Positions 25,001-34,600 of a stretch of DNA of 64,000 bases are shown one piece after another (within the stretch, counting starts at the first letter, position 1; every line of letters begins with the position of its first letter). A model generated the notes under the pieces. The model was not told the DNA's origin. It was given only the letters and a program-made list of their open reading frames with translations, and made no database searches. Source of the stretch: Bugulina stolonifera (Eukaryota; Bryozoa; Gymnolaemata; Cheilostomatida; Bugulidae). The stretch is taken from contig OW285190.1 in the NCBI GenBank assembly GCA_935421135.1, positions 1,488,001 to 1,552,000 on the forward strand, in the 5' to 3' direction. Both the position numbers and the translations under genes were made by a program.

Positions 25001-28000
25001 ATTTTGTACATGTTGTATTTTTGAAATTCAAAGAAAATTTATTTAGAATTCAACATGTGGTTTGCAGCGCTTCAAAAGGATTACAAAAAAAGAGAGAGTT
25101 TCCCTTACTAGATGTGAGACAAGGAAATCTATAAAGCCTTAAGACTCTGTCATTTAGTTCAAGTGCTTGCTGGTGCCAGCACTGCTTATATCAGGTGCTT
25201 GCTGGTGCCAGCACTGCTTATATCAGGTGCTTGCTGGTGCCAGCACTGCTTATATCAGGTGCTTGCTGGTGCCAGCACTGCTTATATCAGGTGCTTGCTG
25301 GTGTCAGTACTGCAGCTACCTGTACCTGCTATAATATGTATAAATATGTACATGTAGGTCTATAAGATAGTATACTTGTGATATAAGGCTAGTAGCTAGA
25401 TAAGAGACGATATTATATTTATAAGAAATAAGATTATACCCTAATATGTCTGCCAGTACAACACGGGTCATGTACTTGCACTTAAATATTACTTACATGA
25501 AATCAACAATAAATATTCAATAATTAATTACCAGCCTTAATTAGGTAATTAATACAATATAATTTTATAATACCAGTTTAGTGTATTGATCAGGTGTTAT
25601 CTATTTGGTTTATTTGAGAGGTGGAGTGATTGACACTAGACGACAGGTTCTCTCTCTCTAGTCTATTTACTGCTGTAAGTTACTGAGCACAGGGATTGTC
25701 TCCCCTGTATCATTACACTGTAAGGTATTTACCCTTTGAGTGCACTACCACCACTCTTCAGCTTTGAACACTGACAGTTTCAGCTGAAATTAATTTGAAT
25801 TTTTCACTTCTACCAGAGAAAACTAGCTAGAGATGTTCTTGAGTCGCAAATGGGAAGAAACCAAATGTAGGAAACCAATGTACATGTACTCGTACAAATG
25901 TAGGAAACCAATGTACATGTACTCGTACAAATGTAGGAAACCAATGTACATGTACTCGTACGGTATTAGTATGGTGCATTTTAAATCTTTTCAAAACGAA
26001 TTACATGTATTATTATAAATTCAGAAAATCATGGATATTATAATTAAATAAGGAATTCAATGTTGTTATAGTAATAGAACAGTATTGCACTATGTGCTTG
26101 ACAGTACTAGTCATTAGATATTATACATGTATAGTGTTTTCACTACCAATTAAATCCGAAGATGGTTGTTCGGCTTAGGCCCAAAGGACTATTGACCTGG
26201 GATCTTGCTTGGTCGGAGAAAACCATCCCTAGTTCATCAGTACACCCAGGTTTCTTGCACGAAAATAAGAATTTTGCTTTTGGCCGAGGCCGGTGTGTTC
26301 GGGACCCTGTGCCGAAAGTGGGCCGGAAAATCTTTTTCGCAAGTTGGCCTGCGCCTCGAATTTAGGTCTCAAAGACACTAGTAGATAGTCATAAATACAA
26401 TACATAATAATATACCAGAAAATGAATAAAAACTTTCTTTAGTAGACACAGTAGTTCACGGTATAAAATTAAGTGTTAGAATAAATAATTAAAATTGTTG
26501 AGATTGTTGCATCACTAGAAGATAAAACAGACTGAAAGAATTGGGTGGAAGTTTGAGATACTGTGGAGTATATTTCCATTTAGAGGATACTGGTGCCTCA
26601 TGTGAGTATAACAATACTGCTTAGACATACACATAATATACATGTACATGTACATGTAGGTACTATAATGTACGTGCTATATGCATGTACTATGTGCTGC
26701 ACTCTAATAATGCATTACAATTATATGATGACGTATATTAGTCCATAAATGTAACATAGATGTGCATCACGGCCATACATGGCCATACATGGCCATACAT
26801 AATATTATTACTATTGCTGCACTGGAGGTAGAAAGACACTAATATTGCTAAATCATATAAACGTATATTATTTATAGGCCTACAATAATTATAACAATAT
26901 GCTGACATAATGATATTATGTGTCAATGTAGGACACACCTGGGCAAGACTTAATACAAATTTATAAATTATTTGAAATGTTTTTTACATTTGAATGCTCA
27001 TATTAAGCATGCAAACCTGTGAGAGTAGCTGTTGTCAAGTGATGTGGTATATTCATATGTGAAACACACACCTGCACTTAGTACTACATGTACACGCACT
27101 GAGTACTACATGTACACGCACTGAGTACTACATGTACACTCACTGAGTACTACATGTACACGCACTGAGTACTACATGTACACGCACTGAGTACTACATG
27201 TACACGCACTGAGTACTACATGTACACGCACTGAGTACTACATGTACACGCACTGAGTACTACATGTACACGCACTGAGTACTACATGTACACGCACTGA
27301 GTACTACATGTACACGCACTGAGTACTACATGTACATGTACATGTATACACTATCCACCTACATGTACATGTATACACTATCCACCTACATGTACATGTA
27401 TACACTATCCACCTACATGTACATGTATACGCTATCCACCTACATGTACATGTATACACTATCCACCTACATGTACATGTATACACTATCCACCTACATG
27501 TACATTATACACTATCCACCTACATGTACATGTATACACTATCCACCTACACGTATTACTCAATCAAATTTAAGAGATGTTTGAGTGCGAAATGAAAGTC
27601 TCTGGAGGTCGAACCTGGACTGTAGTTATTATTTGCTACAAGAAAATATATTTAATTAAATCAATATTATAATAAGAACTCCCCATTGTTTATTTTGTAT
27701 GAAATAAATACCATTAGACCGGCTGTAACTGTGCATAACAACCAGTAATTACGTTGCACGGGTATTTAGTGACAACTTTGTTGGTAAACTTGTGTTATAA
27801 ATACTGATGAGGAGAGAAAGGAATCCGTGGTTTGCTGGTTTCTAGTACAAGAGAATTCATATGAGACCAGATTTTACCCACAACCCCTCAGTACTATGGG
27901 TAGACCGGATGCTCTACAGCAGATGGTATGTTCAACAAGAAAAAGTATGTGACGTTATCAGACTGGAAGATAATAATATGTGACGTTATAATGTGTAGAA

Positions 28001-28981
28001 AGAATATTTCTACACACTATTATGTTAGAGTAAAAATGTAGAAATATGTAGCCTTACATTGTACAAGTATGTGATACTGTAGAAATAAATATGTGGTGCT
28101 ATGCTTGTAGAAATATGTGGCCGTAATGCAGATATAATTATGTAGAAGGATGCAACTTTATACACAATTTTATGTAAAATATTCGAGGGACATCCGAGGT
28201 ACGTACGTAGTAAACTCTGAACTGTGCCAGGAGTTATCTGCTCCTGTGACCAGCAAAATAATGTGCTAGTGTAATAAACTACAGAGAGAGGTGTGGTATG
28301 CCCCCCCCCCAACTATTGGACATGAGGCCATTTTCAGAACCTCAGCAGTTACAGAGGACTGGATGTTTCGTATCCAAATAAGATTTTTGGTGTTGTAATA
28401 CAGCTTTGTAATACGATGTTGTAATACAGCTTTGTAATACGATGTTGTAATATGGCTTTGTAATACGGTGTGGTTTCCTATATGTTTCCAATAGTCTGAA
28501 AATCTGCATTTATGATGTTATTTATATAAAGAATTATTTAGTCCATTGAGCATAGTAATATTGTATAAATAACATCATAAAATAGCCAAACCCCCGTAAA
28601 ACTGCATTTTATAGGAAGGTGACTGTAACAGAATAAAAACCTGTCTAAATTTAGGTTTCAAACATTTTTGCCTGTCTGCCTTGCATTGTACGCTAGGCAG
28701 TTGCTGAAGCCATGTAAATATTTTCGCCATTTGTTAAATTTGCTAAATAACTTCAAAAAATATCTGCTTTACTCTTGTACTCCTATCGTGATTATTAGTT
28801 GTAATACTTTTTAATTAATATCATTAGATTGATCCAACACAAATAGTTAACACTATCTGGTTCATCCATAATTTACCGTAAACTTACGGAAATCTGAGTA
28901 GCTCTGGAGAGAGGCCAAACTGCCAGTGGTAGGAGAGATGGTGAGGGAAGAGAGCACAAGGAGATAGACGAGAGGTACCAT
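9929..28981 (-). CDS. Gene A: multi-CUB cell-surface protein (many exons)
   Basis: This is a large minus-strand gene assembled from splice sites and phase. In transcription order the exons are 28981-28888 (signal peptide), 23671-23483, about 22207-22131, 18382-18237, 14492-14393, 14154-14052, 12818-12747, 12598-12409, 12148-11946, 11091-10905, 10660-10461 and 10092-9929. From 14492 onward every junction keeps the phase. Between 18237 and 14492 one or two tiny exons are probably missing from my model. The product looks like a secreted or membrane-anchored receptor with at least three CUB-type beta-sandwich modules and a Pro/Thr stalk. CUB domains bind proteins or glycans outside the cell. It is not assignable to a named family. 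Introns are unusually rich in minisatellites. Confidence 0.7.
10461..11091 (-). CDS. Gene A exons encoding the last CUB module
   Basis: Exons 11091-10905 and 10660-10461 join in phase. The first carries CSWEF and CEYRFYGQPGEIVEFEI, a typical first half of a CUB domain (Cys, aromatic, then the E-x-V-x-F strand). The second has FLFVYDKFG, matching the CUB pattern before strand 6, and ends with QPVFIHYRFIYR. The donor and acceptor of each exon are good consensus sites. Confidence 0.75.
11224..11877. repeat. 11-bp minisatellite (CTACAGTATTG)n in a gene A intron
   Basis: About sixty copies of an 11-bp unit are present, with CAT/TAT and GTTAC variants and a few 10-bp units. Because 11 is not a multiple of three, all three plus frames stay open through it; those frames are not genes. 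It lies between the exons at 11091 and 11946. Confidence 0.95.
11946..12818 (-). CDS. Gene A exons encoding a middle CUB module
   Basis: Exons 12818-12747, 12598-12409 and 12148-11946 keep the phase. They show the full CUB signature: CEITSPGYPGIYPPHSACLY (a Cys, the SPGYP turn, then a Cys-x-Y), ERVELYLSGM, CAEDKVVVYDGG, IGIFCGE and the final HYSGFDARVTHRY strand. This is the best-preserved CUB domain in gene A and includes the canonical two cysteine pairs. Confidence 0.85.
13063..13672. mobile_element. GACTTG-rich inverted-repeat element, diverged copy
   Basis: It starts with GGAGCTGGGTCAAAGTGGGACTTG and ends with CGACTTGGGACCAGATC, with many AAGTC/GACTT motifs inside. It is related, in reverse orientation, to the better preserved copy at 32061-33046; for example, the catttctaaaatt segment is shared. 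It is non-coding and lies in a gene A intron. Confidence 0.55.
13747..13784. repeat. (TACATG)n microsatellite
   Basis: Six or so perfect units of TACATG, self-complementary, in a gene A intron. Confidence 0.9.
14052..14492 (-). CDS. Gene A exons encoding the second half of an upstream CUB module
   Basis: Exon 14492-14393 encodes CGMKNYLRIWDGF then ELCGHY, the calcium-site and second-cysteine-pair region of a CUB domain. Exon 14154-14052 encodes MKIDFRVQKLS and TTYDVRVSFKRI, the closing strands. The junction is phase 0 on both sides, and the next junction (to 12818) is phase 1. Confidence 0.75.
14191..14370. repeat. 30-bp tandem repeat, six copies
   Basis: A 30-bp unit (gcacaatgctgtactgtaga followed by atataaggtt) is repeated six times with one or two substitutions, in the intron between the exons at 14154 and 14393. 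Confidence 0.95.
14562..15075. repeat. 19-bp minisatellite (GGAGTACAGTACATGGAGG)n
   Basis: Some 27 units of a 19-bp repeat with two main variants (GGAGGGG and GGAGTGG). Open frames on both strands here are artefacts of the 19-bp period. Confidence 0.95.
15203..15570. repeat. 58-bp duplication followed by a degenerate (ACACGTACGCCT)n array
   Basis: Two copies of a 58-bp segment (cttacc...cctata) occupy about 15203-15318. They run into a degenerate 6/12-bp array of TACGC/ACACGT/CCTATA steps up to about 15570. Open frames rich in Arg, Cys and Thr are repeat artefacts. Confidence 0.85.
15571..16507. other. Gene A intron, no feature
   Basis: AT-rich unique sequence between two arrays. I see no exon with acceptable splice sites. 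Confidence 0.5.
16508..17572. repeat. 26-bp minisatellite built on ACATGTAC, about 1.06 kb
   Basis: About forty units of tgctgtatgtgtacatgtac plus an optional extra atgtac, giving 26- and 20-bp steps. A higher-order duplication of about 250 bp is visible: the block with tgccgtatgtg and gtatgtatacatgtatatg occurs at about 17090-17215 and again at about 17400-17530. Six open frames through it are artefacts. Confidence 0.95.
18237..18382 (-). CDS. Gene A exon with a CUB-like strand pattern
   Basis: The exon encodes FPPDTLGEEFYCSYEFQAPE and then a valine-rich strand. The C-x-Y-x-F pattern matches the first half of a CUB domain. The GTACGT donor at 18236 is good; the acceptor (TATACAG before 18382) is plausible but weak. 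It leaves phase 2. Confidence 0.6.
19171..19254. repeat. 84-bp perfect palindrome with a TACATG core
   Basis: Unique 22-bp arms (gtacccaaattatatgtaaa...) flank a run of ACATGT steps, and the right half is the exact reverse complement of the left. It can extrude a perfect hairpin. Confidence 0.9.
19395..19797. repeat. 11-bp minisatellite (ATATGGTCAGT)n
   Basis: About 36 units of an 11-bp repeat, mainly alternating GTATATGGTCA and GCATATGGTCA. It lies in a gene A intron. Open frames are artefacts. Confidence 0.95.
20315..20905. repeat. 49-bp tandem repeat, about twelve copies
   Basis: The unit starts gtgtatatatagcctacacg and contains tacatgtacttgtaca. Copies are nearly identical, with a strict 49-bp period (for example 20366 to 20415). 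Confidence 0.95.
20990..21235. repeat. 29-bp palindromic tandem repeat
   Basis: Units of TATGGGATTACCCCATATA plus TACATGTAT, some inverted (ggggtaatccca), so that neighbouring units can pair. Confidence 0.9.
21545..21672 (-). mobile_element. tRNA-related SINE copy
   Basis: On the minus strand the segment begins AGCTGGTGTAGTGGTAATG (an A-box-like start) and has GGTTCAAACCCC (a B box) about 70 nt on. A short unique tail shared with the copy at 22680-22785 follows. The ends do not pair as an acceptor stem, so this is a SINE head and not a functional tRNA. Confidence 0.65.
22131..22207 (-). CDS. Gene A candidate exon
   Basis: The exon encodes a short segment with MLHCSFKFHPLRELTVTM, again a C-x-F-x-F pattern. 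The donor gtaatt at 22130 is fair. Taking the acceptor at 22207 lets it accept phase 1 from the exon at 23483 and pass phase 0 to the exon at 18382. Called on phase and pattern only. Confidence 0.45.
22567..22632. repeat. Hairpin-forming inverted repeat
   Basis: The 21-bp arms tgtcagtgttactttggtac and its near-complement gtaccaaagtaacattgaca flank an AT-rich loop of about 25 bp. Confidence 0.75.
22680..22785 (-). mobile_element. tRNA-related SINE copy, internally deleted
   Basis: Shares with 21545-21672 the block from gagcagtcagagacttgttt through tccctgactgggattt, and the ctacaccagct end, but lacks most of the segment around the B box. Confidence 0.55.
23483..23671 (-). CDS. Gene A exon 2
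   Basis: With an acceptor at AAGACAG (before 23671) it accepts phase 1 from the signal-peptide exon. It encodes KTLCTVQIAVRNSATCSYYS, a CUB-like Cys-x-V and Cys-x-Y pattern, and ends in front of a GTAAGA donor. The acceptor has a poor pyrimidine tract. Confidence 0.55.
25163..25960. repeat. 32-bp repeat (25163-25320) and 33-bp repeat (25857-25960)
   Basis: Five copies of a 32-bp unit (gtgcttgctggtgccagcac...) are followed by AT-rich sequence and then three copies of a 33-bp unit (atgtaggaaaccaatgtaca...). Both are in the first or second intron of gene A. Confidence 0.85.
26160..26383. mobile_element. MITE copy, 5'-truncated (GTGTCTT family)
   Basis: Matches the elements at 30909-31192 and 45345-45617 in the gcttggccgg, aaccatccctagctcatc, gcttttggcc and ccggtgtgttcg blocks. 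It ends with the family terminus AGGTCTCAAAGACACTA but lacks the left inverted repeat. Confidence 0.75.
27080..27560. repeat. Two adjoining minisatellites: 22-bp then 27-bp unit
   Basis: Twelve copies of a 22-bp unit (cgcactgagtactacatgta plus ca) at 27080-27335 pass directly into eight copies of a 27-bp unit (acatgtacatgtatacacta plus tccacct). Both share the ACATGTACA core. Confidence 0.95.
28888..28981 (-). CDS. Gene A exon 1: signal peptide
   Basis: ATG at 28981-28979 opens MVPLVYLLVLSSLTISPTTG, a classical secretory signal with a small-residue cleavage region. It is followed by 11 more codons up to a GTAAGT donor at 28887. It leaves phase 1, matching the next exon at 23671. An eighteen-bp repeat (cacctgtagtttgctgtcgt) lies just upstream at about 28995-29085. 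Confidence 0.7.
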
Positions 28982-29089
28982 GCTTGTAGCGGACACCTGC
29001 AGTTTGCTGTCGTGGGCACCTGTAGTTTGCTGTCGTGGGCACCTATAGTTTGCTGTCGTGGGCACCTGTCAGTTTGCTGCTGTCTGCAC

Positions 29090-30908
29090 CGATAGTTAGC
29101 TGTTAAATGATGGCATATCTATGTTGGATGTCATCACCAGTGCACAGGTAATCAATAGCCATGACAGTAGCAGCAGTCGTTGGTGACATGTTTACTTAGA
29201 TATTATATTATATGATACAAATTGCTATGTAGATAAATGTGTGGTGGAGATAACTATAGTCACCTAGGTGACTGTATCAATTTTTATAAAAGTTCCGAGA
29301 AAGCACCATCCCATATGAGCATTCAGTTAGCAATAGGTGACTTTGTAAATAAGACCACCCAAGTGGGAGCTACAGCACTTCATTAACTCAACAGCCATTT
29401 TGTATTTGCTGAGAATTCCGACATTTGATTACTGTTTGTTTGCAGAGAGCAATCCATTACAGGATGTGGATAATGAGCAGAAGGGTTGAGTGAGTCAACT
29501 TAGACTAAGTTTCCATGCTGTTCAGTTAAGACTTAGAGCCAAAATAGTATAATGTCACAACCACTCCTCATTTATTTTGCTACAATGTATTTACTATTAA
29601 ATAGTGACAACTCACCTTACATATTATATAGTGCAGTAGAGTAAATCTAGATTCTGCAATTCTGTATATTATGTTATAGCTGACTATATTCTGTAGCTCC
29701 TGTACATGCATGTGTTATATCAGTTCTCTATGCCATATAGCTGTGTGTATTCTATTAGCCCAGTGTTGTTGACAGTAGTATGCTGACATGTTGACAACAA
29801 TGAAGCGTTCGAACATCTGTCAAAGTCTCTCCCATCAAGTAGGACTCTCCCACCATTTTGACCTGAGATACCTGACAGGTATAGTGCAGCGCTGTATAAT
29901 ACAATATTCGGATGATATAATTATATGACACTAGACAACTCCAAACTGGAAACAACATACATGTACGTGTAGCTGTCATTGAATAGATGCATAATGTAGT
30001 GTTACAGCTGTACATCCCAAATTGCAGGGTGGCCTAAAATTGCAACATAAGTAAAACATTACAAGGTTGCGTATCAGAAAAAAGCTTCCATTATTACCTT
30101 CCAATGAAGCCAGGTGACAGACAACGAGTCATTCTGCAGATGCTCATCACCTCTTATGTAGCCTGCCTTAATTAGCTTCTGTCATTTCTATTCTAGGGAA
30201 TGTAACACCCAGAACTTGTGTTCTGCTCTTGATACTAAGGTGAGCCAATACTACATTGAACATTATATGCTGCACCTACAGTACAACACAATATGCATGT
30301 GTATGTACATGTAGGTACAATATACAGCAGCTAATGAGTGTATGATATTGATTATACATGTAGATACAATCATGTACATGCCTGAATACAGGGAACACAA
30401 CTAGGTAAGTATAGACTCAATTCCACAGGCTAATCTATTGTGTAGTGCAAGGCATTACAGTGGAAGTAGCCTCAAAGGTCTGGTAGTCTTCCTGAGTTGT
30501 CCTCTCTTGTATGAGCAGAGAGAGATATTTGGAAACCATTCATGCTAAATCTAGTTATATATTTCTCTTTCGGTGCTAATTTTGTTTTACCACAAGTAGT
30601 TATGTGTATTTTGGAAAAATACTGGAACAAAGGCTACCTACTACCTCTATTCACTCATGGGAGTTCTGAGGAGATATGAAGAAGTTTTCTTCTCATTGTA
30701 GATACCCTCAAATAAATGAGAAGTTTTCTTGCTAATTGCTCTTCCTTGATGTTTGAAATAAAAAAGACAAGTGAATATAATATGTGGCTAAGTATGATGT
30801 TATTAAAAGTGTAGAAATTTATTTATAAATTGGTTAATAGAAAAGTTACTGAATAAAAACCTTTCCATGTGCTTTTCAACAAGGTTAACTGGGTTACTCA
30901 GATGACAT
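29090..30908. other. Intergenic DNA upstream of gene A
   Basis: AT-rich unique sequence, no exon supported. It should contain the promoter of gene A, but no TATA or initiator can be singled out. Confidence 0.4.
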
Positions 30909-31192
30909 GGAAGGTGTCTTTGCGACCTCTTGGATGGACCCGGGTCGCAAATAAAAATCACAAGATGGCTGCCCGACCCAGGTCAGAAGGGCTATTGGCC
31001 TGGGAATTTGCTTGGCCGGATGAAACCATCCCTAGCTCATCGGCACACCTGATTTCTTCGCGCGAAAATGAGGGTTTTGCTTTTGGCCCAGACCGGTGTG
31101 TTCGCGACCCTGTGACGGATGTGTGCCGGAAAATATTTTCGTAAATCGGCCTGGGTCTGAAGTTTAGGTCGTGAGGACACCTACACTGCCTT
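30909..31192. mobile_element. MITE, full-length copy (GTGTCTT termini)
   Basis: The termini AGGTGTCTTTGCGACCTC and AGGTCGTGAGGACACCT are inverted repeats. The body of about 280 bp is non-coding and shared with two other copies in the window. The TIR sequence does not let me assign a transposase superfamily. Confidence 0.8.
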
Positions 31193-31544
31193 TGTTTGAG
31201 ATCAATTTGTGGTAGATGACATCATCTGCTGTTACATTGGCAGACCTTTTTGAATAGCTCTAGTTAAGTACTATCCAACAAGCTATTCAGTTTTTTGATC
31301 GGCTTTGGACAATTTTGGAAATTCTCCCTCTTTAATATAGTAATGTATAATTAAATTCACCCATGAGAAAGGAGGGCCAGAGTCAGGCATCCATCATTGT
31401 GACATGCACAGCAGGTGTGCTGCTGCAGTTGACAACCTTAAATGAATTGTTCCATGTAACAGGGGAGATGATTGTAATATTACCCTGAGTCTGAACTAAA
31501 GGAGGCCCTATGTCAATACACAATATATACATGCATATGTATAT

Positions 31545-31650
31545 GCATAATATACAATGTATAGTCCTACATTCTGTGCATGTAGGGCAATATACATGTA
31601 TATACAATGTATAGTCCTACATTCTGTGCAGGTAGGGCAATATACAGACT
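31545..31650. repeat. 51-bp tandem duplication
   Basis: Two copies of atacaatgtatagtcctaca...gtagggcaatataca in the 3' flank of gene B. Confidence 0.8.
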
Positions 31651-31693
31651 GTGTACAGTATCGTGAACTTGTTGTTTAATTTGCACTCACAGG

Positions 31694-34600
31694 CTAATAC
31701 TCCTCCATGTGACCAGCCCCTTGCAGCTTGCACTGCCAGGTGCCAGTGCTGACCAACTCCCTGTGAGAAAAACACAGATGAGATGGCCATTTTTATGGCA
31801 GGGGTAGAGGAGCTGTCTTAAAGCTATGCTGGCTTGCATGACCCCAAGGACTTTTACCTTGTACTGTACAATAATAAATAACATATTTTTTTATTGCAGT
31901 GATTGGCTATGGGCAGCTACACAGCCTAAGACACCACTTTGCACTGAACTAAGTTATCATAGCCTTAGAACCGCTCAGACACTGCCACATGCTAATAAAG
32001 CTTTCTGTATTCTCACCTTATACAGGTGACCAACAGGTCTGAGGCGCTCCTATCATAATCAGAGCTGGGTCCAAGTCATAGATTTGATTTGACTTGCCAA
32101 GTCAAGTCAAATCACAAGTCGACTTGACTTGGACTTGCCAACTCGCTGACTTGACTTGACTTTGACTTGCACATCAATGTGACTTGACTAGGACACATGA
32201 ATGACTTGTGATTTTGACTTGGGCTCTGCCAAGTCAATCCGGCAAATAAAAATTTTGTACAGTGTTTAGCCAACATGAAAAAAAGGTCTCAATTGTTTAC
32301 ATATTTATCATTTTTACTAGGTCAATGCTACTAGCAGCACCCAGAGTATGTCAAGATTAGCTATGAGGATACACAATCCAGGCAATATCTAGGCTGTGTG
32401 TACGTGAGACTACACAACGGCAATGCATAGTCACAAGTACACACAGTGCAAGTAGTGTAAAGTGTAGCATAGGTGTGGTGTAAGTAGTGAATACAATGTG
32501 CAGTGCAATAATTACTAAAGTTAAATTGCAGGACTGGCCAGTGGACACTCTGTGCTGTACTATGTGCTGTTTACATGCTATGTAACACTGCATCACCATT
32601 ACAATATACATGTACAGTATAATACTATATGACCAGCCTCGACCGTAGTGCCAATAATACTACTTATCTAGACTAGTTCTTTACCATGATTGCATAACAT
32701 ACATGTACATGCCCTGGTACACCTTGGCATAGGTTTTTTATGGATTGGAACGCCTACTAAAAGAAAAAAATGATGTATTAAAAAATGTAAAATCTTTTGA
32801 AGTTGTCTTCCATTTGACTTGCATTTCGACTTGACTTGACTTGTGACTTGCATGACAGCTGACTTGACTTGACTTGAGGCAGCACTGACTTGACTTTGAC
32901 TTGACTTGCCTTCAAAATTTTAGAAGTTACTTGACTTGACTTGAGGCAGCACTGACTTGACCTGGACTTGACTTGGACTTGAGTTGCCTCCAAAATTTTA
33001 GAAATGACTTGACTTGTTGACTTGCAAGTCGACTTGGACCCAACTCCTATCATAATTATGTTTTATTGTGCATGCATGGGATCATCCCTGTTTCCATCAT
33101 GGGCACTAACAAGCTATTGATCATAATTAGTTGTTGTCCTCTCCCTCTTCTTTGGAACTTGGGAGAGGACAACTTTTAATTATCATCAATAACTAATTAG
33201 TGCCGAAGGTTTCCATGTGCTATAACTAAAATTGGGGGTTTTGGTATTGTCAGTTGTAACATCTAATTGGAGCCAAAGTACTTAGGACTCACCAGCTGTA
33301 CGTAGCAGGTAGTAGTAGTACACTGTCTGTAGGTCCTTTGTCAGCACCTTGATCTCCAATGTAGTAAGCTGTGTGGCGTAGGTTCTGGTTCTGTGGTCTA
33401 GAATGTGGCGGTGTCGACTCTATTCCAAGGTCTACAACGAGATAGTTGTTCCGCATATATCCTTACTCCTTAGTACGCATTGATATGAGTTACTGGGTAG
33501 CCTACGGTCCACCTACACTCCACACGCTCCACACTATTGTAGTTTAGTTTAGTTTTTAGTGTTTTTGTTTTAGTGTTTTATTGGTTTTTATTTGGTTTTC
33601 TATTTCGCAGTTTTTCTTTCATTTTCGTGTTTTCCACTAGCTTATACATTTGTATAATGTGTACGTGTAACGTCTATGTAGTCGTCCACTCTTGTCACTG
33701 TGTGACTTATCTACAGGTATGTCGACAGTCTATACTGCTGTCTCTCCATGCCTCATTTTCACAGTCTACTCTAGGTATCTGTCTATCTATCTCTCTACTG
33801 AGACTACTCTACTGTGTAGGTACTCCTCTCCTATAATATATATATACCTGTCCTATCTACAGTCAGCCAATCAATTTTAGTGAGGAGTTACATTCTCTCA
33901 AGTGCGCAAGAGTGGACAACTCTTAAATATACTAATTGTCACTATTTATATGCAACACATGCAAGAAAGAATCTTAGTTAGTCAGTCTATACGTTTCTAT
34001 CAGGAATCCAGAGCATATAAGAAGATAGATAGATAGATTAACTCCAAAAAGTGACTGACTCTACAAGACCCATGTACCATTGGGAGGTACGGCAAGGACA
34101 TAATAAAAATCATCCTAGGGTCTGACATGAAAAGGTCAGCGAAGGATGCGACCCACATTGTATTATGTTTACACTTAATAGACAATTAATGCCCAACTTA
34201 CAAAAGAACTTGTTGACTCTCAGCCTTACAGAAATGCAGCAGAAATGATGACCACAAGTCACACAGCAACAATCAATTATGTCACTAGCATGATAGGTGC
34301 ACAAGCTATACATGCACTATCAGTGTGTTATAGAGATTGTCTTTCACGGTTCACCACAGTATTAATACCTATAGTACATTTTTTCCCTCACTGAGGGCTA
34401 ATGTGTATCTGCGGTGCATTACATGTATGTACAAGCACTTGTAACTAAGTGCTTACAATGGGAAGTTTTCCCCTCCTACAACTCAGTCGTACCAAGGGGA
34501 AGCGACTTCAAAGTTCAGCATTGAGAGTCCACTAGCAACACAAACATAACCAACTCTACTCAGGTGTGCAGAGACCAGTCATACAGTTAGTCAGCAGTAT

